DNA from: Ichthyophthirius multifiliis
Taxonomy: Eukaryota; Ciliophora; Oligohymenophorea; Hymenostomatida
Reading direction: 5' to 3'
DNA: 37,827 nucleotides
Assembly: GCF_000220395.1 (NCBI RefSeq)
Contig: NW_004087087.1
Span: 2,279 to 40,105, forward strand
Below the pieces are notes generated by a model. It saw only the letters and a list, made by a program, of their open reading frames with translations. It made no database searches and was not told the origin of the DNA. The position numbers and the translations under genes are program-made. Positions 24,309 to 37,827 of this stretch are shown in pieces; position 1 is the first letter of the stretch, and each line of letters opens with the position of its first letter.

Positions 24309-26183
24309 TCATTTTAGGTTATTATATAAATCTTTATTTAAAAATAAATCATTATATGCCTTAATAATATTCCCAAAAGCCTAAAATTAATCTTTCGCAC
24401 GTTTTTTTTCAAAAAAATAAGAACAATTATATTCTACACAAGGAACATCTTCAACATTTTAAAAAGAAAAAGAAGAACAATTTAGGCATCTTTTTTCATT
24501 TTAAATTAAATCTTATTTTAGCAATTTAATTTTATTTTCAATTAAAAAACTACAATTTCTTTCATTTTTTTAACAATTTTTACAAATTTATTCTTTACTA
24601 TAATTTTAGCAAATTACACAATTCTAAATATTATAAAAATCTAGTACTTTTTACTCATTTATAATATTTTTTTTAGTAATTCCTTTTGGTATTTATTCTA
24701 ACCAATCCTAAATAAATGATATATATATATATATTTAAATAATATGAAATACATTAATATCAATATTCATAGTAGCCAAAACTCTTCCAACAGCCGCATT
24801 TATTTAATGCTTAATATAATAAAACGAATTAAGTGAATATTTATGTTTATTATTAACAAACTCCTACACACTAACAACCAAGTCTCTAATTTTGGCTTTA
24901 AAATCTCCCCTAACTACCAAATACTAGACCCTTTAACCATATTTTGGTTTATCCATTTTATCCATTTGCATATTTTTTAAACCCACGACTGCATGCGGTG
25001 GCTTATTATCTCCATATTTACCTAGTTTAACTTCCTTAGCAATCACAAAATCCTTAAAATTGATCTAATTATTCAACACTTTGCTCCATTAATTAACCAA
25101 ATAGCTCTTCAATAAACTCAAATTTTTACTCTCAAACAAAATATACATACATTCTCTCAAAATCTTCTACACACTCTCACACCCATCTCTCCTTACAAGT
25201 TCCATTCCTTTACAATCCAATACTTTATTTTAAAAATTTTCCTAAACTTTAAACCCTACATAGTGTTTTTTAGAACAAATGACCAACTCTGAATAAACTT
25301 TTTCAAATTTCAACTCTATAGGATAAGGGAAAACCTTCGAAATTTCACTTGCAATTTCTTCTCCCAAAAAATGGCTTTCTTTCGGATTCCTCCCTTTACA
25401 AATTACAAAAACAGAATCAGTATCTCCATAAACCACTTTTGCATTCCATTTCGAATTCGAGTTAATTTTCCTTATAACTTCTTATAGAATATACTTCCCA
25501 GTATCCACTATTGAATCAGCTAAATCGTTACATGGCATTCTTCCTGAAAAAGAAGCACCGGCGTATCCATAAACTACATTCATGAAATTTTTTATAGATT
25601 GTTATCTAGCTTGTAATAATTTGCTTATGTATTCATTTTTTTTGTAATATTTTGCAGACTCTTTTATCATTATTCTTGAGAGTAAAAACTCGTGCAAAAT
25701 TTAAGGTAAAACTCCTTAGCGAACGCTTTTCTTTACAAACGCTACTTCATTAGGGGAAATAAATAGCTTTTCTTCTATCTACTTAAGTGAATTGAGTTAA
25801 AAATCGTAGTTTCTGATCACTCCAAGTCTTTTTTTTCCTTCTTCGGTATATAGTTCATTTATATTACCTAAACATGTAGAATAACAATAGTTATAAGCTA
25901 TTATTATTGAAGGATATAATGATTAAAAATCTAAAACTATTATAGGACTTTTAAAAAAATAAATATATAAATATTAATATTGTTATTACTCAACATAGAA
26001 ACTTTTTTAAGGTTATAAAACCAAAGGAGTACATTCAAGTATTTTTTAGGCCGACACTTATTATTTGCTAGCAGATAAAAGTAGAAAACCTATTTATTTG
26101 CAAACTCTATTTAAAACACCTTCTACAATAAATTAAGTACCTCTAGTTAACTTATAAATATATTAAATAAAAATATATATATA

Positions 26184-26229
<46 letters not shown>

Positions 26230-29200
26230 ATATTTATTTTTATATATATATATTTTTATGTTAATAAAAAATTACAATACTTTCGAAATCACATCCATAT
26301 AATCTAGCTGAAGCTGTAGTTCTTTAAATTGTATCCATTTTTTCTAAAATCTATTAAATACATTAAACTCTGTTTAAAAAATAGTTCAATACAATAGACT
26401 TTTCTTACATATTAAACCAAAAAGAAAGCTTAGAATTAGAAAATACTGGATTTTTAATTCCAAATAGTTCATAATATACATTCTATAAATCATAATTAGT
26501 GAATTTAAATTCTTCTTTAGCTACTCTCCATGTATTTAAAATCATTCTTCCTTTAATATTCGTATTATCATTTTAAGTTTTATATTTAGGATTTATAATA
26601 CCTCCAATACTATTTTAAGAATTAGACTTTTGTAAAAAATCAACTTATTTTTATTTTACTAATTTATTGCTCTAAAACTTGCTTAAGTTTTCCTCATTTT
26701 CATCATTACTGCTACTATTAATTGCATTTGAACTATTATCTAGACTATTTATACTATTACTTATACTCAAATTTTAGTTTGAGAATATTTACTCTTTTTA
26801 GTTTTAAGATAAAAATTCACTTTATTATAAAACATTTAACAAATCAATTATATTAGAAGGGCATCGGCTTAAATAGTCAGATATTTATATACCTAAAGTT
26901 TCACATCTTTAAATTATGTAACCTAAAGATTATTATTCAGTATCCCATCCACAAAGTATGTCAGGATCGATTTTTTAAACTATTAGTATTAACAATTTTA
27001 TTAAGTCAGTTTCTGATCGTACTATAAGTATTTCACTTATTGATTCATTTATTTCTATATATATATATAAGTATTACTTTTTAACATTTTTTATTTTTTC
27101 TGTAATTTTTTTTTTAAAAAAAATGTATTTATATTTTTTTTATTTGATTATGTTTTTTTTTTTTCAAAAAAAAAAATTACAGAAAAAAAAAATATTTTTG
27201 ATTTTTTTTACTATAAAATGTATTTAAATTGATTTAAGGATTTTCTTTTATATATTTATAATTTTATTCATCCTACATAATGACTCCTTAAGCTTTTTTT
27301 AATTTTATAAAAATTTAATTGATAAAAAAAAGCGTGATATGTTTACTTTATTAAAAATTATGTTTTTAATTTTAAACAGAAAAAATAATCAAAAATATTT
27401 GATCATTTTAAGGGTTTGGTAATTTTTTAGGAAAACTTTTTGCAAAACATTCTAAAAACATAACAGTGATATCGCCAACAAAAGAATTTTCATTTCTAAT
27501 ATAATAAAATAAAGTTTTTTATCAAAAAAATTAAAATAAATATACTAATTTATATTTTCATTTTTCATGCTTTTTTTTTAAGAAATCCTATTATTTTTCC
27601 AAGGAGATATAATATTATTCAAAGCTTTTTTACTATTTTTTTATTTTTCTTAAATATCATAACATATTTTATCTAAAGAAGGAGGTTTTTATAAATAATT
27701 AAAACTTTTTTTTGTATTAATATTATTTATAAATTAATTTCCATAATCTTAAGAAGTATATACTCGTGTAAATTTAGGCAATTTAAGTATATTTTTTATA
27801 TCAATTATATAATCTTTGCCTTATTTTTCATTTAACAAACTTAAGATTTAAGCCTGAAATAACAAAGGGATATCTTCTTTATTTTATTTTATACCATAAT
27901 GAGAAAAAAAATCTTTAATATTTTCAAAATAAGCACTTTTATTTTTTATTTTTCTCTAATTTTTTATTAATAAAAATTATTTTTTTACTATTATTTTATG
28001 TCACTTCTAGTATTTTTATTAATGCTTTAAAATGTTGTTTTTAACAAAGGAGATTTCTATTTATAGATATAAAAATTTTAAATTGGTTTAGTTTTATTTT
28101 ATTTAATAAAAAATTTGGAATTTTAATAATTAATTTTATCATTTATAAAATGGCATTTACAAAAAGGAATTAATTATTGACAATTATAACAAAAATCCTA
28201 TAAATATTACTTTATTGACTACTTAGAATTAGTATTATTTATTAAAATATTTTTGTTTTAATTTTCATTTAAAATATTTAAAACATCTTTCATATTTTCC
28301 TCATCTTATTCATCCTATTAATTAAATAAATTATTTACTTTTTATTAATATTTATTTTTATTTTATTTAATTAAAATTTATAAAATCTCTTATTTTCGAT
28401 TTTTATATTCTTAAAATTTATCTTTTTGTTTTTTTTGTTTTAAAAAATAAATAAATAAATAAAATAATTTAAATAAAAGAATAAAATTTTTATACTTTAA
28501 AAATTAATTTTGATAATATTTTACTCATTTTATTTTGAATTAATAAAGCATTCAATACTCTAAAAAGGCATATAAATTCCATTTTTTTATTACTTAGCCT
28601 TAAATTAAGCTAACCTTTATAATTTGAACCTAACTTAATCATTTTTAAACATTTAATTAACAATATCATCCACTTATATCATTATTTATTTATTTTCAAA
28701 AACATTTAATTTTTATTCTATTTTAAAAATTTATCTTCTTTTTTATTCGTCTTCCCATAAATCATTTATTGCTTGAGAAAAAACAAATTTTTATAGATCC
28801 CCATTTTCTTCTATAAAATCCAAAATATTAATAATATTGTTATATTCAACATCGGCTTCAATATAGCAAGTAGATTTTTTTATTTAATTTGAAAAAATAT
28901 TATTTTCTGAAAAATCAACTTTTAAATTAACTTATTAATTTTCTATTTAACCTACAACCTTATTTCTTTACATTAAACTAACTTTTATTTTCTCAAAACA
29001 ATCAACTTCATACTCTTAGCAATTTATTCTAAACTTAAAATTCATTACTGTTATTTCTTTCATTCCAAAAATACAATTATCACTATAAAAATGCATGAAA
29101 AAGGTCAAATGTCCCTCATATATTTAATATTTAATATTATTTAAAGCCCCATTAGTTAATATTTCTTATATTTTTTTATTATGCGAAGGATTTATATATA

Positions 29201-29765
29201 ATATCTTTAAAAAAGATTATTCTTTTTTGTAAAAACCATATATATCTTTCCTTTTAACATGCTCTATACTTTTAATTCCTTATTTTATATTTAATAATTT
29301 GTCCAAAATTTCATCTAATTATTAACCAAATTATATCAGATAATCATCTTTTTTATATATTTTTTTTTATTTTTTTTAATAAAAGAAAAAAAATATTTTA
29401 CTTTAAATATAAAATAAATACTGTTTTTTTCCAATATTTCTTCTAAATTTTCTAATTTAATATAAAAATAGGGAAAATACTTTTTATTAAAAATTAAAAC
29501 ATATTTATATAAATAATAATTATACTTTGTGTATATTCAAACAACATTTTTACCCATATTTATTAGCTCCAAATAAACGTATAATTGGAACTTATTTTAT
29601 TTTATTTCCTTTATAATTAGTTAATTCTTTATAAAATGGAAAATCATTAAAAAATTATTATGAATATTGTGATTGATATATTGGCAAATCTTGCATATAA
29701 TAATCATGCGAAAAAACTACTATATTTAAAAAGTTTAATTTTTGAGAGTTTTAAATATTTTTCAT
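24309..29765 (-). CDS. REV3: REV3, catalytic subunit of DNA polymerase zeta
   Basis: Family B translesion polymerase that extends mismatched or damaged primer ends. The start is ATG 29765 and the stop TGA 24311-24309. The N-terminal domain is classic: FSHDYYMQDLP, KQVPIIRLFGANKYGQKCCL (intron after), KILYINPSHNKKIQEIL, GHLTFFMHFYSDNCIFGM. A long N/Q/K-rich insert fills about 27030-28550, as in other REV3. The conserved C-terminal half has IDPDILCGWDTEQ, TRGTQFIVEGVLNRV, motif A LDFQSLYPSIIIAYNYC (about 25885-25935), FMNVVYGYAGASFSGRMPC, and motif C VYGDTDSVF (about 25409-25440) followed by KFEKVYSELVICSKKHYVGF. The C-terminal domain (about 24400-24640) keeps both Cys clusters: CVICQ/CKNC and CLNC/CVEYNC, the latter the likely iron-sulfur site that binds accessory subunits. 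Several short introns exist (one near 26160-26280 is TA-rich). Not every exon border was placed. Confidence 0.93.
26170..26255. repeat. TA-rich microsatellite in a REV3 intron
   Basis: Alternating TA runs broken by TTTA lie between two coding blocks of REV3 (the segment ending CDFES and the one starting PIYLQ), so they are intronic. Confidence 0.7.
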
Positions 29766-29972
29766 ATTAATATTAAATATGTTTATTATTTTATTTTTAT
29801 AAAAATATAATTAAGATTTATATTTTCATAAATTAAATTAAAGCGAAATTAGTTTAAAAATAAGAAAAAAAAATATAATTATATAAATATATATATATAA
29901 GTAATTTTAATACAAAAAAATAAAAACTTAAAGAAATAAATAAATTTTAAATAAAATTACATAAATATATAT

Positions 29973-30995
29973 TCATTATAATTAAAACTCAAAACTTATT
30001 TTATATTAATCTAGTATAGATTTTAAAACTTTCATATTATTAAGATTTTCTTCTATTAACTTTTACTTTCTAAAATCTGACTTACTCATAGTTTTCTAAT
30101 TTAATTAATCAACTTATTTTTCGATTCTCCCTAATAAAATATTCATATAAGTTTCAAAGTCTAAATTATTCAAAAGTTCACTCAAACTTTCAATTTCTTT
30201 CTAATAATTAATAATTTAAAGTCCTAATTAATTCATAGATTAAATTTTACTAATATTGATACTATCTTATTAATTATTTTCCTATTTTTTAATCATAGAT
30301 TACTTACTATTTTGAATATTTAAAAGTTCCTATTATTATTTATTTGCGATTTATTAAACTTTTTAAATTTCTAATTCATAAGATTAAATATTTTTAGTTT
30401 ATTCATCAACTTTTGATTTTAATTTATTATTTTCTTAACTAATTTAATTATTAATAGTTTTTTAATTTTCCAAGTCTTTTTTTACTTAATTATAAAGATT
30501 TTATAAAGATTAATCATTATTATGAAGATTCTAATATTATTACTATAAATTTTAATATTATTATTATAAACTTTATTTTTCTAATTATAATAAAGAAACT
30601 CCTTAATTATTTTAAACTTTAGGTTCTTATTAAAATTATTATTATTATAATAATAATCTATTATTAATAATTTTTATTTCTTCTTCTCTTTATTATATAG
30701 TTTTTAACTAATCTTCTATTTATTATTATTAAAGTTTGCTCTTCTCTTCCAATTCCCTGTGTTACCTTAATAAAATTTAGTAATTTGTATTCATTTCCTC
30801 ATAATCTTATAAACTAAGCACGCAATCATATTATTCATCTAGTTTTTATGTATCGCTAAGCTAATATTGCATTTAAGGCTATTAAACGGCAGGTGGTTAA
30901 ACAGGTTATTAGACAGATTACTTGGCAGATTATTATATTTTAGATTACTAATCCTATTTACATTATTCAACAAAAATATAGCTTTTTTCTTCCAT
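29973..30995 (-). CDS. Q-rich coiled-coil protein, 340 aa
   Basis: This is a complete single-exon gene in one unbroken frame of 341 codons, ATG 30995 (MEEKSYIFVEQCKQDQQSKI) to TGA 29975-29973. A Gln/Pro segment (SAKQSVQQPVQPPAVQQPQ) and a short ordered piece (LDEQYDCVLSLQDYEEM) precede a long heptad-rich region. Sample stretches are HRELEEKSKLQQQQIEDQL, LEKQSLQQQYQNLQQQYQNL and LENQKTINNQISQENNKLKS. It ends SLSELLNNLDFETYMNILLG and MKVLKSILDQYKISFEFQLQ. Most Gln codons are TAA or TAG. A two-copy repeat LQQQYQN is visible. No catalytic motif or family was recognised, so a structural coiled coil is the best description. Its start is divergent to nothing: the REV3 start follows about 200 bp to the left on the same strand. 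Confidence 0.85.
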
Positions 30996-31321
30996 TTGTA
31001 TATTGATATTTTTTTTATGTGTAAAAATTATTTAATATAAATTTTTTAATAGAAATAAAAATCTTATAATATTTTTTCTGATATGTATTTTTTTTATAGA
31101 AATGTTAATAAAAAATTAATATATAATACTTATAATAAAAATACTGATATCATAATAAAATAAAAAATAACATATAGTTAAGTAAATATAAAAAGAAGTA
31201 AAAATAAAGATATATAATGAAATTAATTTATTATAAATAAAATATAAAAATGTTCATAAAAAATATATAATAATTTTTAGTAATAAATACAAAAAAAATA
31301 AAATAATAAATTATCATTAAC
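30996..31321. other. A/T-rich spacer
   Basis: The spacer lies between two leftward genes. It is A/T-only and no motif is recognised. Confidence 0.5.
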
Positions 31322-32504
31322 TCACGAAATTTCAACCTTTTAATTTAATTTGATAAAGTTTTATTTTTTTACTTTTGTTTAATAACATTTACTTTATTTT
31401 TACTAACAAGCTGTTGATTTTTTGGAAATAAAATAAGTAAACTCTTTATTGTTTCTCAAAAATTTCTCGATTTATTCATTAAAAATTTCTTATGATTCGA
31501 TATAATGTAAAAATATATTATATTTATTAATTTTATCCTTAATTTAATTTTTCTCGAATTTCTCTTAAAATCCGTGTGGTAATTTAGGAGTAAGAAAATT
31601 CAATTCTTTTAATTTCTAGTTTAAATATTTGAATTCTTGATGAGTTCTTGCTGTTTTATATAATTTTTTATTTTTTTCATATAATATAACATACAAAATC
31701 ATATTGTTTTTTATTTAATATCCATCTACTTTAAAATTTCTAAAAACGATTGCTTCAGGAATCTAAGAAGTCTAAAAATCTTCATTATGTATATTTTAAA
31801 CTATATTTTAATTTTAAAAATAACTTTAAACATTATATGAAAATTCAGGAGTTTTTTATTATTAAATATTATGCAAAGAATCTCCTATTTAATTTTATAC
31901 CCCTAATAAAGAGAAACATTCATTAAATGCTTAATTTTAAGCATTTAATGTAAAAGAATTTGAAAAATTATAAATTTCATATATATCAATTTTTGAATAT
32001 AATTAATTAAAATTATTATTATTATCATTAAAATTAGAAATATCAATATTAAAATATTAATGATTATTAAAAATATTATTATTATTATCATATATATTAT
32101 TATAATTATTTTTATTATTTTTTTAATTTTCAAGATTTTAAATTTTATATATAATATTTTTGTCATTTTTATTAATATTTTCAAATTATTTATTTTGATT
32201 ATTTTGTAATTAATTTTCGATTAATTTTTCTTCAATACTTCCATATAAAGTATCATTTGTATTTAATGTTTATATTTTTTTATTTTTTTTAGTTAAAATA
32301 ATTATTATTTGTATTATTATAGTTGTTAAAATTATAGAAAAGTTAAAAATTTTTAAAATCTATGTTTTTTCGTTTAATATTTCCACTACAAAAGTCATTA
32401 AAATATTCGATAAAAGATTTATTATATAATTTACAAGTAATGTTTTTGAAAAGTTAGCATTATAATTTATAAATATTATTTATTAAAAAAAACTCATCAC
32501 CCAT
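31322..32504 (-). CDS. PX-domain protein (phosphoinositide-binding)
   Basis: The stop TGA is at 31324-31322. The C-terminal 130 residues form a PX-like domain: IPEAIVFRNFKVDGYQIKN, then MILYVILYEKNKKLYKTART, HQEFKYLNQKLKELNFL, TPKLPHGFQEKFEKNQIKDK and YIESQEIFNEQIEKFLRNN. The order of strand block, basic ARTHQEF (family RRYSDF), the Pro-rich LPHGF loop and the final helix fits PX domains, which bind PI3P on endosomal membranes in sorting nexins. The N-terminal part is Asn-rich and low-complexity, beginning MGDEFFLINNIYK at 32504 in a different frame from NDTLYGSIEEKL onward. The switch falls near 32265-32290, in an A-rich run, and may be an unplaced intron or a one-base error. The domain call is fairly sure, the N-terminus is not. 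Confidence 0.65.
31921..31950. repeat. Perfect inverted repeat, 13-bp arms, 4-nt loop
   Basis: The arm cattaaatgctta is followed by a 4-base loop and its exact complement. It lies inside the PX gene's coding frame, encoding NAQNQAFNE. A hairpin in the transcript is possible. It may be chance. Confidence 0.8.
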
Positions 32505-34061
32505 ATTAAACCTTTTTTTAAAAAACAAAATATTAAAAAATTAATATTTAAATCTTTGTACATTAAAGTATATAATATATTAAAGTTAGTATTGCTATTT
32601 CGTCTGAATATAATATTATTAAAATATTTTAAGCTGAATTTATTAAAGATAATATTGAAAGCAAAAAATGTGATAGTGTTTATTATAAACAAGATATTTT
32701 TTTTTTTTATTTTTATTTAAATGCTAAAGCTACAAACGATAGTAAGTTAATAGTAATAGGTAAATATACTATTATATTTATTATTATTAAAAATAAAAAT
32801 TATTCATTTTGAGGATGATAACTATTACTAAATATAGGCATTTATTATTAATTTTATTATTTTTTTATTAATTTTTGTGAAAGTAAAAAAAAAAAATTAA
32901 AAAAATCTATTTTTATATTTTTGTTATGTTTTTTTTTCAATTAACTTTGATATTAAAATTTAAAAAAATACATTTTACATATACCCCGCTACTAAAAAAT
33001 GTATATAAAAATAGATTAAAAATAAAAAAATTAATTAATATTTTTTTTCTTAGGTCAACTAAGATATTTAATATGCTTTTTATTTTTCTAAAAAATTTTT
33101 ATAATTCCTTTTTCTTAAATTTTTCAGGATTAAAAAGTTATGAAAATAAGTCTGAAATAAATATAATTATAAAAAGTAAAAAATTATTTAATTAAATTTT
33201 ATTTTTTAATTTTCATAATTAAATGATTATCAAAATTATAATTTTATTATTTTATTTTTTAAAAAATAAATATAAAATATTATTTAATTAATTATATCTT
33301 AAACCAAATTTAAAATAAATATATATTAAAAATCTTTTGTTTATTTATATATTCCCATTTTATTTATAAAAATACTTAAAAACCTATTCAAAATGCAAAT
33401 ACAATATAATTTTGGTGTTATTATCGATTTTAAAAAATAACTTTTTTTTTTCATAAAAAAGTGAAATTAATATAAATATAATATATTAACTTTATATAAT
33501 GGAATTAAAATTAACAAAATAATCATAATTAATAAAAGCATAAAAATACAAAAATTAACATAAATAAAAATTTTGATTAATGAAAATAAAAATTAAACAA
33601 TATACGAAAAAATTATGGATATTTTGGGAAATATTTATTTGTAATTTTCTATATTTATAAAAATATATGGGAATTTATTTTCTTTTATTTCAATTTTTAA
33701 TAATGAAAAATTTTTGGGTATATAAATATGATCAAATTATATTTTTAAGATAAAAAAGCTATAAAAAATTAACTATTATTATTACTTCTAAAACACATAG
33801 ATGAAAATAATAATTTTTTTAAAAAAAGTAAAAATAAAATATTTAAAATTAAAATAAAAATTCATTTTTATATTGTAAATTGGTATCTATTTTTATAAAA
33901 TTTTATATATTTAAGCTTATTTTGAAGTTAAAAATAGGAAAAGTATTTAATTATAAATTATGTAGGTATATAATCTTTTAATGATTATTTTTGTTTAAAT
34001 GCTTAATGGTATAAGAAAGATAATATAAAAAAATATTTATATAGATATATAGATATATATA

Positions 34062-34100
<39 letters not shown>

Positions 34101-34380
34101 TATTTTTTAAAATATAATTCTTACTATATTCTTTAATTTATATATATAATTCTTTTAATTTCTTTTTCATTATTATTTACATAATGTTTTAAAATAATTA
34201 ATTATTAATTTTAATTTTTTATTTCATTAATCAAAAATCTGCTTTATATTTAATATTAGTATAAAATATTTTTAATATTATTAGAATTATTAATATATAA
34301 TTATTATTATAAAATAAATATATATATTTTACCTTTAATACTAACTAAAAGCTAAATATATTTTACATTAATAACAAAAA
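32505..34380. other. A/T-rich spacer, 1.9 kb
   Basis: The region lies between the PX gene's proposed start and the next rightward gene. Two short T-rich frames free of TAA/TAG occur (about 32483-32692 on the - strand and 32926-33195 on the + strand). Their composition is hydrophobic and their length is expected by chance in a region this T-rich. A TA run lies at about 34040-34095. No supported gene is seen. Confidence 0.45.
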
Positions 34381-35012
34381 ATGAAGAGATTAGTTAATTA
34401 TTTTTAATTTTCAAGAAATGTAAAGCTATAAAAATTTAGTAATATATTAGTCAATTTAAAATAAGAAAGTAAATAAGAAATTAAATAGACATAAAATTTA
34501 GGCGATAATAGTTAAATATCCGAAGTGGTACATATCATATTAAATATTAATAAATTATATATTTTAAAAAGGCTAATCAATTTTAAAATACAAAAACTAT
34601 GTAAATGATTGAATAAATATTAAATTAGTTTTAAAAAAAAGGTTATTTTTGAAATTAAATAAAAATAAAAATTAATATAAATAAAGGATTAAGTATAGAG
34701 TAGGCATTTAATGAAATTAAAAAATCTAATTTTATGACGTATTTAAAAATTCTTTTTTTATAAATTATTTTTATATTTTTAAAAAAGTGATGAATTAAAA
34801 TAATAATTTATAAAAGATTCAGAATAAAATGTAAGTATTTATAAAAAAATGTTTATATATGTTTTTTTTAGGAATTAATAAAATAAAAATTATAAGTCTT
34901 TGGGCAATAAAATCAAAAAATTAATTCTTTAAATTCAATTGAAAATTAATAAACGATTTAATCGAAAAAAGAAAACAAAATATTAAAAAATAAATAAAAA
35001 AAAAAAAAATGA
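34381..35012 (+). CDS. Unknown 150-aa protein, five exons
   Basis: Model join(34381..34527,34572..34641,34687..34738,34788..34830,34872..35012): four GT..AG introns of 44, 45, 49 and 41 nt, all phases fitting, total 453 nt ending in TGA 35010. The protein begins MKRLVNYFQFSRNVKLQKFS, a basic and amphipathic start that could be a mitochondrial presequence. It continues TQNLGDNSQISEVANQFQ, QILNQFQKKGLSIEQAFNEI, DELKQQFIKDSEQNELIKQK and ends in Lys-rich NKQKKKK. It is helical and Q/K-rich, without a recognised family. The perfect phase fit of five exons in 630 bp supports a real gene. The final A run (13 bases before TGA) makes the last residues uncertain. Confidence 0.6.
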
Positions 35013-36456
35013 TTTATATTTATTAAATTCAAAAGTTTATTCTTTCGAAGTTTTATTTTTATAAAATTATTTATTTTTAAGTTAATAACTTAATATAGTT
35101 AAAATAGTAGAAGTGGTCTCTTAAGATTTTATTAATTGTATATTATAAAAAAAGAAAAACAAAAAAAACAATTTTTTTATTATAATTAAATAAAAAAAAT
35201 TAAAAATGTTTAATTTGACAAAAAAAAAAAAAAAGTATTAAAAAATTAATTATTAAAAATTTTATTATATATATTTTATTTTATTAAAATAATAATATTT
35301 TATATAAATTAAAAGATATTTTTATTTTTAAATAATAAACTTTTTATTATTTTTTTTTTTTTTCAAATAAAATATATTATTATATTATTAAACTTAGAAA
35401 TTATATCAAGATTATAAGGTATAGAAAAAAAAGTACTTTATTTATTATTTTTTTTCATTTATTGAAAGAATTAGATTTAATTTTTTATTTAAAAAAAAAA
35501 TGAAATAAGAGGATATTAAAATATAATTTATTCTTAATGATAAATTTAAAAATGATAATAATTTATTTGACAATATAAAATATAAATATAAAACAAATAT
35601 AATTATATAGAACAAAATCAATAAAATACATATTTTATTTAATTTATTATTTTTTTATATGGATGAATATATAATTTACAAATAAAAAAGTAAAGATATT
35701 AAACATGTTAAATAAAATAAAATATTATATTATATTGAAATTATAATATTATTTATTTATATGTTAGTTTATTTATTAATATTGAAAATAAAAAATTTAT
35801 TTAAGTTAAATTTTAGAGCAATCATAATTTTTTTTTATTTAAATTTTTTTATTATTATTATTTTAGAAAAAAAAATTATCATTTGAAAGTTAAGTATTAC
35901 TTTTTTAAATTTTATTTATTATTATATTTTTAAAAAAATTATATATTTAAATGCCTTAATTTTTTTTCAATTTCTATCTTATTTGCTGTTATAAAAAATC
36001 CATTTAGGCAAAAAATTAAAAAGAAATATTTTTTAAAAATATATTTTAATAAAGAATTGATTTCAAATTATAAAAAGATAAAAAAGTTCATGTATATATA
36101 AAATTTCGAAAAAATACTCATTTTTAATAAAAAAATTTAAATTTCGTAACTTATATTATAAATTATTAATATGTATTTAAAGCAAATACTTATTAAAAAA
36201 ATAAATATTATTTTTAAATAAAAATAAAATAAAAAAAAGGGCTCAATATATAAAAATATATATCAAAAATAAAATATAAATAAAAATAAAAAAACACACA
36301 TATATATATATTTACAAAAAGTTACATTTTTTACATACAATCAATACACGTTTCCTTAGTAGTTATATAGGCGAAATAAATTTAAAAAAATAAAATAATA
36401 AAAATAAAAAAAAAAAAAAAAAATAAAAAAAGCCAAAAAAAATAATAATAATAATA
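35013..36456. other. A/T-rich spacer upstream of beta-tubulin
   Basis: About 1.4 kb without a recognisable gene. The last 250 bp must contain the beta-tubulin promoter and 5' UTR. They hold A-rich runs and an (AAT)n stretch ending at the start codon. No motif was identified. Open frames on the - strand around 36356-36567 are complements of the tubulin 5' end. Confidence 0.5.
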
Positions 36457-37788
<1,332 letters not shown>

Positions 37789-37827
37789 GGTACTTTTTTT
37801 ACAATACATTTCAAAAATATAAGAAAT

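Noticed and set aside
24309-29765. Family B polymerase as part of a large virus-like element (Polinton type)
   Set aside because: The N-terminal domain, motif A/C context and two C-terminal Cys clusters match cellular REV3, and no capsid, integrase or terminal repeats are nearby.
32483-32692. Similar 69-codon hydrophobic frame on the - strand
   Set aside because: Chance length for this composition. It overlaps the proposed start of the PX gene in another frame.
32926-33195. 89-codon open frame without TAA/TAG, hydrophobic, resembling a ciliate mitochondrial protein (possible nuclear copy of mitochondrial DNA)
   Set aside because: In about 88% A/T sequence a run of this length is expected about once in a window of this size. 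No recognisable mitochondrial protein motif is present.

Overview
The window is a very AT-rich (about 85% by eye) stretch of ciliate nuclear DNA, most likely macronuclear. TAA and TAG are read as glutamine and TGA is the only stop. The clearest proof is the intact beta-tubulin gene at the right end, where conserved Gln8, Gln11 and Gln15 are all TAA codons. Extreme AT content, 41-60 nt GT..AG introns, TAA-dominated Gln and a cysteine-rich tandem-repeat surface protein suggest a hymenostome such as Ichthyophthirius. That species call is inference. The standard code is misleading here: only fragments of genes appear as long open frames, so the gene models below were read with the ciliate code.

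Layout, left to right. (1) 1-1035 (-): 5' part of a secreted or surface protein made of nearly identical 45-residue Cys-rich repeats, running off the left edge. (2) 1391-3727 (+): RAD17 checkpoint clamp loader, about nine exons. (3) 5691-6188 (+): MAPEG / microsomal glutathione S-transferase. (4) 6655-10901 (+): large multi-exon protein with a ubiquitin-like N-terminus, a thioredoxin-like segment and degenerate helical repeats. (5) 11090-12878 (-): NAR1/NARFL (CIAO3), an iron-only-hydrogenase-like cytosolic Fe-S assembly factor. (6) 13010-13274 (-): possible small gene. (7) 14331-16014 (+): ciliate protein with repeated TFKP motifs. (8) 16488-17793 (+): YTH-domain m6A reader with one in-frame TGA. 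(9) about 18568-23053 (-): large N/Q-rich protein whose C-terminal part resembles DUF4378/TRM-like proteins. (10) 23997-24212 (-): 71-residue XTBD-like protein. (11) 24309-29765 (-): REV3, catalytic subunit of DNA polymerase zeta. (12) 29973-30995 (-): 340-residue Q-rich coiled coil. (13) 31322-32504 (-): PX-domain protein. (14) 34381-35012 (+): 150-residue unknown with five exons. (15) 36457-37788 (+): complete intronless beta-tubulin.

Genes lie on both strands without operons. Spacers are almost pure A/T with homopolymers and TA microsatellites. Functionally the window mixes genome maintenance (RAD17, REV3), Fe-S cluster assembly (NAR1, which serves Fe-S DNA-repair enzymes), RNA biology (YTH, XTBD), membranes and detoxification (PX, MAPEG) and cytoskeleton (beta-tubulin). 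I saw no convincing transposon, virus-like element, tRNA, rRNA or CRISPR.

Two cross-cutting oddities deserve attention. Several otherwise well-conserved host genes show the same kind of frame slip (one base short) at or next to A-rich runs. The YTH gene carries a TGA inside clearly coding sequence. The first looks like homopolymer under-calling in the assembly, but the alternative (real frameshifting or decay) can be tested.
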